64,000 bases of DNA, from NCBI GenBank assembly GCA_951799405.1, contig OX637343.1:1736001-1800000 (forward strand). Reading direction: 5' to 3'. Positions 51,398 through 63,228 of the stretch are shown here, in pieces. The translations under genes were made by a program, and so were the position numbers. How positions within the stretch are numbered: position 1 is the stretch's first letter; the number at the start of each line of letters is the position of its first letter. This stretch comes from Agapetus fuscipes. Taxonomy: Eukaryota; Arthropoda; Insecta; Trichoptera; Glossosomatidae. The notes under the pieces are model-generated. The model ran no database searches. It was not told the origin of the DNA and saw only the letters and a list, made by a program, of their open reading frames with translations.

Positions 51398-51967
51398 TGC
51401 CTATGAAGAATAAATTGAATAAAATATTATGGTATAAACTTGAAACAATTATTTTTGGACAGTTTGCAACGTCTTTTGGAGAAAATAGTTCAATGTTTTC
51501 TCATTATAATAATCAAACTATTTAATTTACATAGTTGTATTTCTAACCTATTTATGGTTTTACCCACAGTTTCCATTTAACATAATAACTCGTATAAAAC
51601 CAAACAGTTTTTTAATATAATTTTACACTTTCACATTCACTTTCATGATCTGTTTTATCTGATGTATTCCTTCTGTGTTATTGCAGGTCAGACCATGGTC
51701 CATTTGCAACTTTTTTTATCTGCTGACGTTTCGCTTTCACGGCGTGGTGGTATTTTTATGGGGTTGCTCGTTTTCAGTGACTGACTGGAAGTATGATGAA
51801 AATTGTGGGAATTGGAAGAATCGATTTCTGAAACATAAATAAAAAATAAGAATTAGTAAATGGGTTCAAAATTTGCGAGAAAGAAGGAAGGTCTAAGATA
51901 ATATTGTTTTTGCTAATCTCATCGATGTGAAATTCAATGGACGTTTCCTCGCTCCCATAAAAACGTT
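51398..51967. other. No gene recognised
   Basis: AT-rich DNA. A phrase near 51690 (ttctgtgttattgcag/gtcagacc) resembles a splice acceptor but no exon follows. Confidence 0.3.
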
Positions 51968-52122
51968 CTCATTTCTTATGAAGGCTAATAAACTTGCTGG
52001 TACTAAGATTTAAATAAGACAAAAATAGCAAAACGGAAAATACTATCTGACACCGTCCATGACAATTGAATCCAAGCCATGGTGTTAAATGCAAGCATTT
52101 TTCAAAATTAAGTGTCGACCAA
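51968..52122 (-). repeat. Degenerate SINE family 2 copy
   Basis: Minus strand keeps ATGCTTGCATTTAACACCAT, GGACGGTGTCAGATAGT and CTTCATAAGAAATGAGAAC in SINE 2 order. Older than the other copies. Confidence 0.5.
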
Positions 52123-52479
52123 ACGTTATTTCTTAAACATTTTACAAAATCAATGACATATTACATGCACATTAAAAAATATAAGATAAACTGCAACTTA
52201 CTTGGATTTCCAATACCGCTTACTGTAGACTCAGTTCTTGTAAAAATGAAACACTTCATAAAAATGTCCAATCACTGAATGAAAAAGCGCATTTTTTCTG
52301 TAATTGTTTGAAAAACAAAAGGTTATTTTTGTCATTTTTTTCAGCAGACGCCATTAAACACAGACAACAAATTTCTACTGTCACATCTTTTGATTGGAAC
52401 AAAATTTGAATTTAAAAAAAAACTACCTACCCTCACTTTAATGATTACTTGCCATCTAGCGTATTTTTTTGGAAGTTTG

Positions 52480-53579
52480 CATGTAAAAGAAGCTTACAAA
52501 ATATATCTTTCTCATTTGGGATCAGGGCGTGAATTTGAAGCATATGTGTCAGACAGAGACAACTGTCAAGGCAATATCTCTATGAGTTTCTGCTTGAAAT
52601 CATATTTTATTTTAGAATGCTGGTGATGTTTCGGTCAGGCATATAATGTCATAGTTATTGCTTAGAATGGCCTAATATGCAGTGTTAGTTTTAGTTTTGA
52701 GTCCTCTTGCCTTTTTGGTAGTAAATGGAATAACCCATTTATCTCCGTTTAAACCTAAATCACCCATAGGTTGACAAGGAAAAGAAATTTACAATTTAAT
52801 TAACAATCTCATGTCGCGAATCTCCACTACTGGAGACTTTTCATTTTTCCTCGTGAGGATTTTTCCATTGTTTAACCACACAAATTTGATGGCTTTTTCT
52901 TTAGCAATGTGCCTTGTTTGGGCATACAGGGATTTGAAATAAGGCGACAAATGTTCCGTTTCATATATTGGAGTCTTTGATCCATGGCCCAAGTGGGACA
53001 TGTTTAGTTTGTTACTTGTGCTTCTGTTGAAGTTTCTTGCAGAGATCAAAAAGTTATCCCTTTGAGTTGTATTGGAAAATTCCACTACAATATTCTTGGG
53101 GCGGTCCGACGTTGTGTTATATTGGTGCTGCACCCTATGGCAGCCGACGATTTCATCTTTTTTCAATGGATAGCCAATTGCAGTTCCAATCTTAATGGTG
53201 GTTTTGAGTACATTTTCACCTCTCTTCTCTGTTACCTGTTGAATTTCTATGTTATTTTGTCGGTTTCGCTGTTCAATTAGGTTGATCCTTTGCTCCAAGC
53301 TGTTATTTTTTGGACGAGTTCTTTGTTCTCATTCTTCAGCTTTGTGACTTCTGTTTTACTATGCTCCATCTCTTTACTCACGCGGTCATTTTCCAGCGAG
53401 AGGAATTGAAGGGATTTTTTGATTTTGTCAAGGGACGAGAGCTTGTTTTTAATATAAGTCAGCTCGCGAGTTAAATCCTTTATAGGATCCAGCTGTTCCT
53501 TAATGTAATCTTTCATTATTGCCCATGATGGCTCTTCCTCTTCAGTTTTTGCTGCTTTGGCCCTTGTTGTTGATGCCAT
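52480..53579 (-). pseudogene. LINE G: ORF1 and endonuclease remnant
   Basis: ORF1 starts MASTTRAKAAKTEEEEPSWA at 53579 with a coiled coil; at an A6 run near 53300 the frame slips to LEQRINLIEQRNRQNNIEIQ and the RRM-like domain (ENVLKTTIKIGTAIGYPL, DEIVGCHRV, RPKNIVVEF, FKSLYAQTRHIAKEK), a FP25K-like ORF1 fold. It ends IRDMRLLIKL at 52789. Downstream, SNNYDIICLTET (52660-52620) is the start of the endonuclease, which then decays. Confidence 0.75.
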
Positions 53580-53699
53580 TGTTATTATTATACATAATTA
53601 ATTATGGAAGTATTTTTCTCTTTCTTAATTTCATTTTTTTTTATATTTATATTTTGTTTTTTTTTGCTTTAATGATTTTGACAGTAACACTTCAGCGAC

Positions 53700-54760
53700 A
53701 CTGACCTTACATAACCTTAAATTGCACTGGTAGCGAGAGGTCACCGTGATTTTTTATTTTATTTTTAATAAAAATGCACTTTGAACTTCAAATTATAGAT
53801 CACGAAATTCTCCGTTACTTCTTCTGTTAGTTGCAAAAGAACAATGTTTTCTCTCCAATCTTTTACACGCCTTACGTCCAATATTTTTAGAGAGCAAAAA
53901 TAACACAGGTTCACTGTCGCAAGTACTCAGTTTCTTCGAATATTTTGATTGGCACTGGGAACCTGTTACTTCATGGCCATGGTCTATGAGGAATTGGGAA
54001 ATGCCATCCCATACTCTCTTGCTGGAAATTTTCTCACTTGAAAGGTCTCCTTCATAGCTCCGGTATGTCTCAATCAGCAGGAGGATAGTAGGATGTGTCT
54101 ACCTATATAAGGACCCTACATTTGGGGCCAACGCAACTTGTAGCTGTTTCCACAGCAGTTGTTGCTGCGTTCGTTGTTAATACAGCTATTTCTGCAGTGG
54201 TTGGTGCAGTATTCTTCATTGATGCAGACGTTGGTACAGCATTCTTTGTTGATACAGCGGTTAGTACAGCATTCTTTGTTGATACAGCGGTTTGTACAGC
54301 ATTCTGCATTGATGCAATTGTTGCTCAAATTGACGCGATTCTCAGTCCTAACCTGGGGAATGTTTTGAATTTTAATATTGCAGCCACGAGATTTCAGTTC
54401 ATGCCTTATCTAATTCCACTACCTTGATCACAAATCCTGCCACCTCACTCTTTAGAGAGTCAGTGGCCTCAAGTTTTGTTTCAATGATCTTGATCCTCCC
54501 AGAAAATTCATCGGTTTAGCATTCTGGGAATGTATTGACAGTCTCAGGGCAGCCATTTCTTCACCAATTATTCTGGCTTCGCCAGGAAGCGAAGAGAGGA
54601 GTTTAAGTGCCTCATGCATCTCTTTCAATTCAGATAGAAGGAAGTCCTAGTTGGTACTTGAGCACCATCTAGAGACACTGCGGGTGATGAGGACTAAGAA
54701 GCGCTCTTTACTTTGCAGTCGGCACATTTCCAATTTTTTTCCTCTCAACACTCAACTTGC
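53700..54760 (-). pseudogene. LINE ORF1 relic, 30-bp minisatellite and SANT-like segment
   Basis: From 54680: ELKEMHEALKLLSSLPGEAR, IIGEEMAALRLSI and GRIKIIETKLEATDSLKSEV form a LINE ORF1 coiled coil, ending NIKIQNIPQVRTEN. 54185-54320 is a 30-bp tandem repeat (about 4-5 units; TTCTTTGTTGATACAGCGGT). 54085-53930 gives TILLLIETYRSYEGDLSSEK, RVWDGISQFLIDHGHEVTG and SQCQSKY, a trihelix/SANT-type fold. Three unrelated pieces adjoin. Confidence 0.5.
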
Positions 54761-55249
54761 AAAAATTGATTTCAGTGGTACCAGCACAAATATAGTGGAA
54801 CAATGAAAAGTATTTTCCGCAAGAAACGCCATCAGTAGAGATACGTGTTTTTAGCATCTATTTTCGAAAAAAATAGCATTTTGATGTTACAATTTAGCGT
54901 TTTGGAGCAAATAAAGTAACAAATTTTAGCATCTATTTAGCGTTTATTATTTTAATTAAAATATTTATTTTAAACATAATTTAAAATAAAATATGCAACT
55001 GTTTGCAGGATACCAAATTGATTGTATGGCCGCATTACCAAATTCCACATGTTTTATTTTTGTGGCAAGTAAGAGTTGGAGTGTCTGTTTTTACTCCGCT
55101 TTTAATACTAGATACTAAATTATTTAAAAAATGTGAATAACCCTCTAAACATTGGATCGTTGTTAATATCGAAAATAGAGGTAAATTCCTAAATAATAAT
55201 AGTACTTCGTCGCTTTCTTTTTTTATTTTTTTCTTTATTGAAATAATAT
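54761..55249. other. No gene recognised
   Basis: AT-rich, with TTTAGCATCTATTTAGCG-type phrases repeated near 54850-54950; no ORF. Confidence 0.3.
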
Positions 55250-57920
55250 AACAAGTTACATTTCCCAGGAGTTACATAAACTCATTTGGGACTTGGTACT
55301 TATACTCTTACACAATACTTAAAACTAGCCATACAATATAATTAAAAAAATATTAATAAAATAACAATTACTGAAGCAAACAAAGACAGAAGAGAATTAG
55401 CGTCTCATACCCAAAATAAAACAAAATCATCACACTGGTACAGCATCATTGTAAAAGGACTCTAAGAAATAAGACTTTATTGCATCATTTTGTTGTTTAT
55501 TTTTCATATCCCTCTTTATTTTTATCGGAAGTCCATTGTATAGGGACTGTGCAACATTTGAAAGAGACCTCCTTCCAAACTTTGTCGATCGAAAACCTTT
55601 AATATGTAGATTTTCTGAGCTTCGAGTATTATAATTATGAAAATCATTATTATAATGGTACTCTAAATTTGTGTGAATTGAGGATTTTAGAATTTTAATA
55701 ATGGTGACAGTGATGTCGTACAATGGTAGGACCTTGAATGGAAGAACATTGCTCTGTCGATAAATATCCTTCACGCATGTATCCCATGGTATGCCAAGAA
55801 TGTTCCTCAAAGCTCTGTTTTGCACAACTTGCAGCTCCGATATTTGTTTTTTGGTGGCAACCCCCCATATGCAAGTAAGATACGAAAGGTGGGAATGGAT
55901 CATGGCATAGTAAATAGCGAGAAATGTTGACTTTGGAAGTAATCCCCTTAGTCTGTACAGAACGCCAGTAATTGGCACTATTTTTGATTTAACATGGTCA
56001 AATTGGTAATTCCAAGAAAGTTGTGGATTAATATATAAACCAAGATATCTAACAAAGCTGACTTTATCAATATTATTCGATCCAATAGTAATATTAACCC
56101 TTAACTTGGCAGAGGCAAAAATTCTTCTTTTTTTAGTTTTTTTTATAAAATTTGTCGATAAAAAAAATCAAACATTTCGGGAAAAATAGTTTTAAAAATC
56201 CTAGATTTTCACTTTTCTGGAAATCGCATGTATCTAATAGGATACACTGCCAAGCTCCTGGAGAACCACTCGCGCTGTTTTATGTATACAATAGGAAACA
56301 CTGCCAGGCGACTGGAGATTTAGTTCAAAATAAATTTTATGGATATATTATAAACGGGTTCATTTATTGCGACTTAATTTATTATAAATCAATGATAAAT
56401 ATAATATTACAAATGATATGAAAGAAATAAAACATTTTTTAAGTTAATTTTTTTACAAAAAAATCAAAGTTACAAAAATTCAATTGACCGAAAAGTATCT
56501 TGACCACCATAAACTAAAAAGTCAAGGATAAGACCTGATACTCCGTTTTTATAATTTTGAATGAGTTGATACGGGTGTTGTTAAATTTTGAGAAATGGAA
56601 GCCGATACAGATGTAAATGATGATAAGGATGGCAAGGCAACTGCTAATTGCAGCACTTGGGCTCGGATAAACCCGTGTAATGATGGGAGTTAATTGATTG
56701 TTGCAGTAGGTATCATTGATTTTTTCATCAGTGTCAGAATTTAAAATATTCATTGTTTCCAAGGAGGAATCCAAGGAAGAAGCTGAGCTTGTAGACGGTG
56801 ATAGAGAACGAAGCTCATCTTCGTGTGTGGATTCATCACTCATATCTGATGATGCTTGCATGCGAGGAACTAAGCTCTATACTTTTTCTATTTGTGTATG
56901 CGGTTTACTTTCCAAAAAAGAAAGCATGCCATTGTGTCAACAAAGAAACATAAAAAAAAAAAATAATAAAGACTAGTTCTATAGAGCATTACCCCAAAAT
57001 ATACTAGGAAAAGGGGAATAATAAATTATGTATTCTTAAAAATAAGAAGTACAACACTAAGCAAATAAACGATCAAGATAAGACAAACCATTCAGTATTA
57101 TTACAAAACACTAAAATTCCATTTTTTCTGGAAATAAAGCAAAAACTTATTTTCTCAGAACTGGGCAGTTTTTGCTTTTGTATGAAATGCATACAAACAG
57201 TCCTTCTCCCAGCGCTTGGCAGCGTATCTAATAATATACATCGCCCGGCAACACTACTTCTCTAGTCCCTTAGCAATGTATCCTATTGGATACAGCGGAA
57301 TAAACATTGGAATAACAGATTATTGGACCAATAAAAAATAAATTTTACTATACATGTTGAAACATTAATTATGTGAGACTATAAAAATAATTTTTAATTT
57401 AAATTTAATACAACATTTGAAAAAAATAAGTAAAAGTTACTGTAGCGCCCGCGCCACCCTTTGACCTCGTTGCCATCTCGTTTGAAAAAAACACACAAAG
57501 GCTTTTTACAGACAGTTTATTATTTTTTACCATAAACAATACAACCTAAAGAAGAAGATCCAAATATTTTTAAATATTTAATATTTGTAGTCTTGGTCAC
57601 AGATTTAAATAAAAACGATGTATCTAATAAGATACGTTGCCAAGTTAAGGGTTAAAGGACATATTTCTCGATTTTCCAAACAGCATATATGACGTTTTCT
57701 TGACATTCAAACTTAATTTATTTAACCTTAACCAATTAGCAAGATGTGAAACATCTCTTTGCATTAAATTTTCAAGTTCTTCTCTCGTTTGCGAATGATA
57801 AAAAATGATGGTATCGTCTGCGTATAGTTGGAGGGTACCTCGAATATCCCATGTAGTTATATCATTGATATAAACAAGAAATAGAAGAGGCCCAAGAATA
57901 GAACCTTGGGGTACACCACA
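55250..57920 (-). pseudogene. LINE D: RT with YADD box and 3' end, split by a piggyBac-type element
   Basis: 57920-57656 encodes VPQGSILGPLLFLVYINDIT, then LQLYADDTIIFYHSQTREEL and ANWLRLNKLSLNVKKTSYML. The frame enters the element at 57655 and leaves it at 56097, continuing FNITIGSNNIDKVSFVRYLG, LYINPQLSWNY and, from 55978, MPITGVLYRLRGLLPKSTFL to NDAVPV at 55430. Removal of the element with one TTAA restores the frame. The 3' UTR has a CCCA/TGGG stem near 55270-55300 and AATAAAG. Everything upstream of the PQG block is lost. Confidence 0.8.
56098..57651. mobile_element. PiggyBac-type non-autonomous element
   Basis: Flanked by TTAA (56094-56097, 57652-57655) with 14-bp terminal repeats CCCTTAACTTGGCA. 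Inside are repeated palindromic phrases GTATCTAATAGGATAC followed by TGCCAAG (near 56228, 56286, 57208, 57270, 57618). One ORF (56861-56514) opens MQASSDMSDESTHEDELRSL, an acidic Ser-rich start that could be the N-terminus of a deleted transposase. Confidence 0.85.
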
Positions 57921-57933
57921 TTAAAAATTGAAT

Positions 57934-58179
57934 TTATGTACTTCCAACTACAGATGGATTGAACAGTTGGTTTAATGATTCATACAAAAGATTAGTCTTA
58001 TTTATAGATAAATGAGACTCGAGTTTCGATTGAACTTTACCAGAAGCTTCCTTGAGCATATTTATCAAAACTTTTTTTGTATTTTCATTACTTTCAAGAA
58101 GTAATTTTGTGTTTCCAATAGGAAAAATGCCACCTATGTAATTTAAGGAATCTTTTATCCCCATAATTTCTTCCCACAA
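57934..58179 (-). other. Short open frame, unassigned
   Basis: 81 codons (MWEEIMGIKDSLNYIGGIFP ...) without recognisable motif. It overlaps the dispersed repeat shared with 44420-44690 at its start, so it is probably not a gene. Confidence 0.25.
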
Positions 58180-58400
58180 TAAATGAGAATCGATATTTGG
58201 AATAATTATTTTGCGATTTCAATTTTTTCACGTCTATTCGCATATTTCAACAATTTCACAACAATTTTGCATATTTCACGTTTATCGCTTTTATTTCGCA
58301 TTTATCGCAAAACGCGATAATCACGTATCTCTAGCTATCAGCAACGACATCTGTGCAGATTTTGCAGGATTCATTTTTACGTTAATTAATTGATTATATA
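58120..58400. repeat. Dispersed repeat shared with 44420-44691
   Basis: See 44420-44691. This copy has extra 10-15-bp insertions (for example CAATTTCACAA) and continues into different sequence after TTGATTATATA. Confidence 0.7.
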
Positions 58401-58806
58401 ATACTTCAAGCAACATGAAATAGATGTCGCTGGTCAATAAAATAATATTTATATAAAATAAATATGGATTGTTTCTCGTAGTAGTAGGTAGGAAACAAAA
58501 GTTTGTGATTTACAAAAACACTCAAAACAGTTTAAAAAAAACACTGAACAAGAACAAACTTCGCTCCAGGAACAACAGAAAAAACTAACTGAACACAATA
58601 ATTTGAAAATAGTTTAATTAATTAAGCTTTTTGCTGACTTTTTAAATTACATTCTCAGAGCAAAAAAAATTTGTCAAGCTACTGACATTTCCGAGTTTAT
58701 TGTGACATTTTTGATTGCTGTTTTGTGTTCTTTAAGCCTTTTGGATATTTTTCTTCCCGATTGGCCTATATAAAACATTTCACAATCGCTACATTGTATT
58801 TTGTAC
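58401..58806. other. No gene recognised
   Basis: AT-rich sequence. The minus strand near 58730-58810 could hold the last integrase or protease codons of a retroelement, but this is too weak to call. Confidence 0.3.
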
Positions 58807-59085
58807 TTACTCCTTTTTGTCAAAAATGAACCTGCTTATCACTTCATTTTGTCTCAGCGTAAGATGATCGTTGAAAAGTTCAATGAGGTCCTTTAATTTT
58901 GGTTTTACATTGTCTTTTTTCAAAATGTTGAAATAAATCCTCTGACCCTGATGGCCAACAGCATTAAGCAGCACGGCCGCTTTTCTAGTTTCCGATGTGC
59001 TCTCAAAACCCGCTGTCTGTAAAAATATTTTAAATTCTTGCTTGAATCTTTGCAATTCCGCCACACCATTCTCCAAGTCCATCAA
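58807..59085 (-). pseudogene. Ty3/gypsy-type gag fragment
   Basis: MMDLENGVAELQRFKQEFKI, FLQTAGFESTSETRKAAVLL, NAVGHQGQRIYFNIL, LFNDHLTLRQNEVISRFIFD. The F...F..fL.aaG..s...k.a.LL..vG pattern and the Ry.F end are those of gypsy gag capsid regions. The frame is open for 92 codons; the knuckle and pol are absent. Confidence 0.75.
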
Positions 59086-59434
59086 TTTTTACTTCTCTGG
59101 GCACTTTGTATTCTACCCCCCGCCATTTTGTATTTTGCACGCGGCTTATTATTATATTTATATTATTTGAAATTCAAGCTTTAGTGCAGAGCACCGACTG
59201 GGCCATGTATTATTGCAATGTTTTATACTTTATCTTGTTTGTGTATTTTAGATATGTAATAAAATACTTTAATAGATATTATGTTTTATTACTTTTATGT
59301 TACAATGCTCGCGTACCCAAACCTCAAGTACGAATGCCTGCCTGCTTCGTGCTTGGTCTTACTTTTAGGTATTAATTAATATATCTATGTATATATCTAT
59401 TTATATATATCTATGTATATTAATTAATACCTAT
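59086..59434. other. No gene recognised
   Basis: AT-rich, with TATATCTATG tandem phrases near 59390-59430. Confidence 0.3.
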
Positions 59435-59719
59435 TTATAATACAGGATGTCGCTCAAGAACCCTTTTTGGTACCCGTGAAGACAGCATTCTCTGCACATG
59501 TCCCGCCCATCTTAGCCTGTTTAATTTAGCATGTACAGAGAGCCTGGGAGCCTCATAGATGTTATATAGCTCTTCGTTGTATCTTATTCTATATGTTTGA
59601 CCATCATTCAAGGGTCCCAGGATTCTTTCAAATGTATCCAGCATTTCTGCAGACTTTCTGTCAATTTTACTCCTTAAAAAATATGGTTGTGAACTTTGAA
59701 ATGTATTCAACACAAACAT
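59435..59719 (-). pseudogene. RTE-like LINE ORF C-terminal fragment
   Basis: MLDTFERILGPLNDGQTYRI, RYNEELYNIYEAPRLSVHAK, LNRLRWAGHVQRMLSSRVPK RVL. The R.N.ELY..Y..P.....K..RLRWAGHV.RM block is highly characteristic of RTE-type LINEs. It stops before the DR..WR end seen at 45730 and 63466. Confidence 0.8.
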
Positions 59720-60193
59720 AGTATTTCGAAGGGTATTGTAAGGGTGTAACGGTTTTAAATATTATGGTTGTGTAGAGTACATTTCATGGATCACAACCAT
59801 ATATTTTGTAGGTAGTAAAAATAAAGATATCATTGATAATTTTCAAAAATAAAATGCCGAGAATTTGAGTCCCACCAAAATGCAGCGCGGCTGGCTAGCC
59901 ACGCTGTGACATCAAAGTGACGTAGATGGATCCGGTCGATTACCTGGGCCAAGCGGTATACTCCGAAGATCCATCGACGTCACATCCGCCTAAATAAATA
60001 AAAAAATGACCTGTTTTATGGGAAATTGAAAATGCGTGAATTTTAAAGAGCTATAATTTAAAAACTATGCCAGATATTATTGTTTTAAAAACGCAGATGC
60101 ATTTTTAAAAATGCAGTCTCATTTTATGAAATAGAAAAATATGTGAAATGACCCTATTACCCTGTTGGTAGAGTGTTGACTTGTGTGTTGCAG
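59720..60193. other. Probable intron of the plus-strand host gene
   Basis: Ends in TTGTGTGTTGCAG at 60193. Contains a CG-rich patch (59885-59990) with inverted GATCCATCTACGTCA-like phrases. Confidence 0.4.
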
Positions 60194-60304
60194 GCGCGCT
60201 CCCTCAGTGTGGGTGCGCAGGCTTCCCTCAGGCACAGCGGCCGCCTGCAGGAGCTGCACCGGGAGCAGCGCCTCATCCCCCGACAGGGCAACAACAGCTC
60301 TTAA
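60194..60304 (+). CDS. Last coding exon of an unidentified host gene
   Basis: After a good acceptor (TGTTGCAG/GCG) the plus strand encodes ARSLSVGAQASLRHSGRLQE and LHREQRLIPRQGNNSS before TAA. It is markedly GC-rich (about 65%) in an AT-rich setting, as host exons in such genomes often are, and a long unique 3' flank follows. I do not recognise the protein. Upstream exons lie outside or are hidden; the phase is assumed from the open frame. Confidence 0.5.
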   Translation, partial: ARSLSVGAQASLRHSGRLQELHREQRLIPRQGNNSS

Positions 60305-62190
60305 CCCTAACTCCTACCCACAACCCAGCCAACAGGGAATTGCTACTAAATTTGTGGAATAATGAGACATTTTAAATGTAAAAATATATGTTTATTTTCA
60401 TACATTCTTCCAACAAGTATTGGTAACCACATTCCACTTTAATATTCATTATGAGATGTCAAAGTTGTAATTCTATTCAGGACTCATTCCTATAAGGCAC
60501 ACTCGTGTATGGGATAATATTGTTTCATAGAATAGTTGATTCTGAGGAACAATTGCAACCAGCAGCGGTGCATCACTAGGGGATGAAGGGGAGAATCCCT
60601 ACGGATGTCATCAGACTGGTGATTAGTGTCTGTGCCTGTGTGCTGTATGGTGGTGACCAGGTGTGGGCTGGTGCCGTGGTGGAGTGCATGGTCAGGTGAG
60701 CACCAGACTATCTTACAAGGTCATCCCCTCTCCCTGGTTTGAGCCGCTACTGATTGCAACATACTTTCCTTTTTACATTCAGTGCCAAAATCTTTGAAAA
60801 TATTACTTCAATGTTGTAAGATTATAAAAATGACAAAGTGTGAAATCCAAAATGGCAAAACTTAAATTGAAGTGATCATTAATTGTATTAAAGTTCTGAA
60901 ATTATAATCTCTAAAAGTAATTATTATAATGAGTACATGGCACATTAAATTCTACTGTCAATATTTTATTTTACACAAAAAAAGTCTAACCACTATGCCA
61001 AGTGTGAGCTCGCATTATCAAAGTTTTCCTTCTCGTCGTGTTTATTGTTCAATGCTGAATTTCTCAAAATGACAAAACTTGTTGGGTTAAAGCTCGCTCC
61101 CACTTGTCGGGTGTTGGATCCGTATATTAATTGGAGGTTTCAGTGGCAGAACATTTCGGACAAAATCGGTTTCCGATAAGTGTGAATAGCTCCATACATA
61201 ATGTTCTGCCACTGAAACCTCCAATTAATATACGGATCCGACACCCGACAAGTGGGATCGAGCTCTTACTTGGAGCGCTGTTATCTGACAGGATCAACTT
61301 GTTGGTAATGCTATCTCACACTTGTGTTTATATAAGTACATCAATTATAAGGGCATCACAAGACAAACTCAACATGTTGCTCTATCACAATTCCTAAATA
61401 TATTCAACTGTCTTGTGATTGGAAAAAGAAATAGAATGGGAAGTTACAGCCCAGGATGATTCAGATAATTAAACAAAATAAAGATACAATGAAACATGTG
61501 TAGCGCGTCCAGAGCACCTACTGAAGCTTAGTGTAATTATGTATTCTATCTTAAGTATAACCTTTACAACAAAGGCTCTTTTAAATAAATAACTACTAGA
61601 AAATACCTAACATAAATATACTGTAGGACAGCCTGGCGGACTGACTGACAGAGGCAACATACCATATTACCATGCCACTTCAATGACACGCACTTCCTTC
61701 TTTATTGTATGCCACTTGTGCCAATCTGACTGTTGGGCCTTCTTATGACTATAGCATAAGTGAAACATCTGTATATTATTGTGGACAGTTACTTGCTGTA
61801 TAACAAGTTACAAATCGCCACCTTAAACGTAAAACTGAATTAGTACTGATTCACTGATCTGAGGAATTATGGATAAAAAACATTTTATTAGGGAAACTTC
61901 TCATAGTAAGTGAACTCATTATAACAAAGTGCTTGTGAAGTACTTCTAAACTACAGGAGTTTCACACTTTATCGGTATTTTCATCTCATAGAAAATAGGA
62001 AACCCATGTTAGCTCAGTATGTTGCTTATTCAGTTTTACCTTTAAGAGTGATTTCTCACGCTGGCTTCCTTTTGATGCATCAGTGGGTTGATACGATTGT
62101 ATGATTGTTTTTGTATTAGTAAATAGTTTCAGATGTATTGTGTCTTGTTAAGTTTTACTGTGGAAAATAAATATTTTGGGCTGTTGAAGG
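60305..62190 (+). other. Probable 3' UTR of the plus-strand host gene
   Basis: No ORF. Ends near an AATAAA at 62164-62169 followed by a GT-rich stretch, a credible poly(A) site. Holds a small MITE at 61086-61268. The length (about 1.9 kb) is an inference. Confidence 0.4.
61086..61268. mobile_element. 183-bp palindromic MITE
   Basis: Arms 61086-61153 and 61200-61268 are inverted copies (starting about CTCGCTCCCACTTGTCGGGT versus CTCGATCCCACTTGTCGGGT) with a 46-bp centre. No coding. Flanking TTA/TAA is ambiguous. Confidence 0.7.
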
Positions 62191-62319
62191 CAGTGTTTTC
62201 TTTATCATTCAATACTTGATTTTTATGTGAGATTGAAATGAAAACAACAACAAAATAACAGTTTCAAGTTAGATACATCACACAACGTTGTGGTTTATAT
62301 TGCATTGAAATGATATTTG

Positions 62320-62475
62320 TTATCCTTGGACTTTTTCTACGTTGATTTCGATTTCTTCAACGGGGTTGGCCCATGCGGCAAGGACAAAGGCTTCTATGTC
62401 GCACTCCTTGACTCCTCGGGCTATCTTGAAGTAGCCGTTCTCTCCCCACTGCGGCCCCCAGCTGTTGGCCACCAA
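62320..62475 (-). CDS. Last exon of a cathepsin B/TINAG-type papain-family protein
   Basis: After an acceptor (GTTATTGCAG, 62485-62476) the minus strand encodes [40 protein letters not shown] and [11 protein letters not shown], then TAA. NSWG.WGE.GYFKI.RG...C.IE is the C-terminal active-site Asn block of C1 peptidases of the cathepsin B/TINAG group; the Asn of NSWG is present. The FVLAAW end fits TINAG-like proteins better than classical cathepsin B. Earlier exons with the Cys and His residues are outside or not found. The gene ends tail to tail with the plus-strand gene. Confidence 0.8.
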   Translation of the reverse strand: MVANSWGPQWGENGYFKIARGVKECDIEAFVLAAWANPVEEIEINVEKVQG

Positions 62476-62756
62476 CTGCAATAACACAACACACATCATG
62501 ATCATACAATTCACCAACAAGACCACCGGGACGCCACACATTGCTAGTGCAAGGCAACTGCCCGCTTCAGAAAGAGGTGGGGGGGTCTGATTCACTTTCA
62601 AATAATGGCATCCACAGAAGATCGACGTGCGCACATTTTAACATCAGCTGAATGTTGTGATTCTTTGTTAGCAGGAATACATCATAAAATAAATTGTCAC
62701 TTCAGTTGAATTAAGGTACTGAGATATTTCCATATATGGAATATGACTTGAACTAG

Positions 62757-63228
62757 GTGCCATGGAATATATATTTGAAACAGATACAACCTGATGGAAA
62801 AGAAAAACCGGTGGCCTACTTCTCCAAAAAACTGAATGAAGCTCAAAAAAAGAAAAAAGCCATATATTTAGAGTGTTTAGCCATAAAAGAAGCGGTGAGA
62901 TACTGGCAATACTGGCTTATAGGAAAGTCATTTACAGTATACTCAGACCACAAACCACTGGAAAATATGAATCTGAAGTCCAGAACAGATGAAGAACTGG
63001 GTGATTTAACATACTACCTATCACAGTACAACTTTGAAATAAAATATTCTCCCGGAAAACAAAATTTAGAAGCAGACTGCCTGAGTAGAAATCCAGTATT
63101 GGAATCGGATGAAAACACAGAGGAACAATTAAAAGTGGTGAACTTAATTAAACTGGAAGACATTATAAAAGATCAAAATACAAATGAAGAAATAAAAAAG
63201 AAAAAAACGAAATTATTAAAAAAATATT
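62757..63228 (+). pseudogene. Ty3/gypsy RNase H fragment
   Basis: QPDGKEKPVAYFSKKLNEAQ, KAIYLECLAIKEAVRYWQYW, FTVYSDHKPLENMNLKSRTD, LSQYNFEIKYSPGKQNLEAD, CLSRNPV: the Ty3-type RNase H following RT. The start of RT is absent. It runs into a LINE-tail unit at 63229 before the integrase. Confidence 0.85.

Noticed and set aside
54095..54427. 110-aa Ala/Val-rich protein, or Cys-rich repeats on the minus strand
   Set aside because: Both are translations of a 30-bp minisatellite that is open in several frames.
60181..60375. 64-aa ORF MCVAGALPQCG...
   Set aside because: It begins before the splice acceptor and is in a different frame from the better-supported exon 60194-60304.
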